DNA of 64,000 nucleotides from Agarophyton chilense (taxonomy: Eukaryota; Rhodophyta; Florideophyceae; Gracilariales; Gracilariaceae): positions 372,001 to 436,000 of the forward strand of contig JARGXX010000098.1 in NCBI GenBank assembly GCA_030374765.1, given 5' to 3'. A model generated the notes under the pieces. That model did not search any database, had not been told where the DNA came from, and saw nothing but the letters and a program-made list of their open reading frames with translations. Shown one piece after another: positions 61,755 through 64,000 of this stretch. The position numbers and the translations under genes were made by a program. Numbering within the stretch: position 1 is the stretch's first letter; each line of letters starts with the position of its first letter.

Positions 61755-62123
61755 ATGAGCGCCAGAGCGAGGGAGAAAAAGAACGTGGCGGTCGCAACGG
61801 CGATGCGCACGTTGGCCGAGTTGAACGCAATGGTCGTCAACACACCGCTGTGCATTGTTTTTGACGAAGACAAAGTCGTGTCGATGATGCGCCATGCAAA
61901 GCGTCAAGGCCTCACACCCGTAAGGTTACCGACGGTATCTACCGTTGGTACCGAAACGGCGAAAGCGTTCCGGAAGTGGAGCGGAGCACAGAGCGGAGTG
62001 CGTGCGGTGCTGCGTGGAGTGCGTGGAGTGCGTGGAGTGCGTGGAGTGCGTGGAGTGCGTGGCTACGTGGAGAAATATGTTACAGCAGGAGATTGGGTGG
62101 TTGAAGAAGGTTGCAAGTTTTGA
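61755..62123 (+). CDS. Possible small protein with VRG tripeptide repeats (uncertain)
   Basis: Open frame; the longer version begins at GTG 61632, so the first ATG is 61755 (122 residues). The first 70 residues have a plausible mixed composition (e.g. MVVNTPLCIVFDEDKVVSMM). Then a tandem 9-bp repeat encodes repeated VRG, followed by a Glu/Lys tail. The antisense frame is also open. I do not recognise a domain and give it low confidence. Confidence 0.25.
   Translation: MSARAREKKNVAVATAMRTLAELNAMVVNTPLCIVFDEDKVVSMMRHAKRQGLTPVRLPTVSTVGTETAKAFRKWSGAQSGVRAVLRGVRGVRGVRGVRGVRGYVEKYVTAGDWVVEEGCKF
62011..62062. repeat. 9-bp tandem repeat GTGGAGTGC
   Basis: Five to six near-perfect units in a row within the uncertain frame above. 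Confidence 0.8.
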
Positions 62124-64000
62124 TAGCGCAGCAGAGTGTTGCGATATTCAATCAAAGCGCTAAAGCAGAAGAAGCAAGCTTAGGCTTACTCTAGTGCAAT
62201 TTGGAGTTTGACAGCGTCAAATGCGTTTGGTTGTATGAAGAAAGTGTGTTGTGGTGTACGGGCCCAAATTTGTTGCATGTCAGCATGTGCTCGAACGATA
62301 GCAACGGTTCCAAAGCTGCAAACGCGAGTAGCGCCCACAACTCGAAAAAGAGCCGCGTGCGCGGGCGCGTGCGTGTGAGACAGTTGCTTGGCGTTGCGTT
62401 TAATGGAAGCGTTTTTATGTTGGCGTCAGGATGCAGCCGAGATGGCTGCTCTTCTTAATGGCGCCAGCGCCATCTCCGCTGCGCGTGTCTGTCGCCACCA
62501 TCGAGACAGACAGGCGCACACTTCGCCCACTCGTCGTGCGTAGATACCAACGTGGAACTGGACGTTTCAAAATCAGAGTTGGCCCGTCGTATAAATAGAA
62601 AGTTTTACGCCATGTGCCCCCCCAAACGCCCACTAAACGACTTGTCTGTCATGAAAACGTGCCAAAATCACGCCCAACCGTTCCGCTTATACAGTGCGTC
62701 CATCATCTGTCACGCGCATTTGCACCGATGCAGCCGAGTGCACTCCAAAAACCGGTCGAGCGTTCCCATATGTCAACCGTACACATCCTGTCTTCCTTTT
62801 TGTTATTTGCCTGCAAAACCCTCATATATCAACCATGAGAGCGCCGTTTGTTTTGAACAACAAAACAGTGTCATTGTCCGCCACTCTCCTGTTTGGCTGT
62901 TAATTGGCACAATCTCCACTCTTAGTCCTTCTTCCTAGTCGTGGGACACGCCCTGCCACCAACGCTCATCAACGCATCCACCTTCATAATGGCCCCAACC
63001 TGTAGCGTTTTGAGTCATACACCTTGGCTGCAAAGTTTTCATATCAATTCAGTACACATTCCTCACAGCTCTTAATTTCTTCGTTTTTGTTGTCAACGCT
63101 TTCGCCCACTTTCCGTTTCACTTTCAAACATCAAACATCTCAATACAATCCTTTTCGTAGAAGCGTACGTTGTCATCGAACAAAACGCCTCACAGAATCG
63201 ACGTTTCTCTTGTTCAACACATCCTGCGCTCTTGAATTTTGCCTTTCTGGACTCAACGCTCGCTCTACATTGTATATACGCTGGCTATTTCATTTGTTAA
63301 AAAAACATTTTCGACAGCTTGTCAGTGGTAGCAGTCTCTAGACACTTTTCAGAAATGCGCATGTTTTTTACAAGCTCCGAGGGAGCTACTGCAGTGACTA
63401 TCTCTTTTTTAATCTTGTGCTGTCAAAAAGAACAAATATAGTTTACGAGTGCATTTCAGCCACCAAGCGCGCTGCCACACTTTCTTTTTCCAGTTGGGGT
63501 TTGGACTACCTCAATCAAAACACCCTCTCGACAGGTGCACAGTGATATCCACAGATATGTTTTTTTTCCACGTTGATAACGTTTTCGACATTTTTCCCTT
63601 CAACGGTTATCATTTCGCATCATCGCGGGGTACAAGCTTAGGAAGCACTCCGAACGCACTAAGCCATTAGCTTGCTAATGAAAGCAAGTTGCTTGAGCAT
63701 AGTTCATCTTTTGAAAGTGGAATGCTTACATACCTGTTTACCCTCGCTTGATATCACGTAGTGTACTCGACACACCAAGCATTTTCTGTATTTTTACAGT
63801 AAGGTATTTCGAACGCTTCGTGCTCTCTCGATACCTTTGAACCAAATATCGCAGCGTCGTGGGTTTTCACTTTTCTTTCGTGCTGGTCATTTAGAAACCG
63901 TTTTTGACCACCTGTGGCTACGACGATGATTCTGAGTCTTCACAGTTGTTAGCTGCCGCCACCAGAGCCATAACTTTTGATGTTTTCACAGCATGCAACT
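62124..64000. other. No recognisable gene up to the right edge
   Basis: Short frames only. TATAAATA at 62590-62597 lies just 15 bases before an ATG that opens 108 codons, too close to serve it. From about 63.0 kb the DNA is AT-rich and pyrimidine-biased. A gene beyond the edge may have its promoter here. Confidence 0.4.

Noticed and set aside
62612-62938. 108-codon plus frame after TATAAATA
   Set aside because: TATA box is only 15 bases before the ATG, so it cannot drive a transcript containing that start; no domain.

Overview
The window is nuclear DNA of a eukaryote. Genes are short-spaced and mostly intron-poor. The introns I can place are about 53-114 bp, with GT(A/G)NGT donors and sometimes a TCTAAC branch-like site. 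Gene content is eukaryotic: a Tudor-less SMN homologue, the Golgi SNARE GOS28/Gos1, COX16, RIX1/PELP1, TRM1 and a Patched/NPC1-type protein. Two glycine-rich small proteins of a kind I associate with photosynthetic lineages, a CBM48 (starch/glycogen-binding) protein and many LTR retrotransposons make an alga likely. A red alga is my best guess, but the sequence alone does not prove it.

Layout. 1-4.8 kb: 5' part of a minus-strand Ty3/gypsy retrotransposon (protease start, Gag, leader, an 851-bp LTR). 5.65-6.08 kb: a 430-bp solo LTR with target-site duplications. 7.9-14.2 kb: an rRNA dimethyladenosine transferase, a secreted malectin-domain protein, a TauE/SafE-type permease, a CBM48 protein and two glycine-rich small proteins. 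14.2-17.4 kb: no recognisable gene. 17.5-21.1 kb: a two-exon gene for a secreted, very repetitive Ser/Pro/Met protein with a basic tail. 22.4-23.7 kb: an AT-rich element with nested inverted repeats. 24.7-25.3 kb: a second, truncated copy of the 3.9-kb LTR.

26-40 kb is a repeat graveyard: a decayed piggyBac transposase, a decayed gypsy element, a decayed chromodomain-bearing gypsy element fused to a decayed copia element, and a second copy of the 5.65-kb solo LTR inserted inside the copia reverse transcriptase.

41-62 kb is a dense housekeeping block: a possible C2-type protein, TRM1, a chromodomain protein, a small basic protein, a Patched/NPC1-like protein, RIX1, SMN, a four-exon zinc-finger protein of unknown role, a stand-alone MPTb/CinA-like domain protein, COX16 and GOS28. 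Three gene pairs are divergent over short intergenic stretches (TRM1/chromodomain, RIX1/SMN, COX16/GOS28). One convergent pair (MPTb/COX16) shares stop-codon bases. From 62.1 kb to the end I see no gene I can defend.

The genes do not form one pathway. RNA-related functions recur (rRNA dimethylation, tRNA m2,2G26 methylation, 60S maturation, snRNP assembly). The most notable items are the Tudor-less SMN, a candidate -1 frameshift signal at the Gag/Pro junction, the repetitive secreted protein, and the unknown zinc-finger gene. Several reading frames that look longer begin at GTG or TTG; I moved those starts to the first credible ATG.
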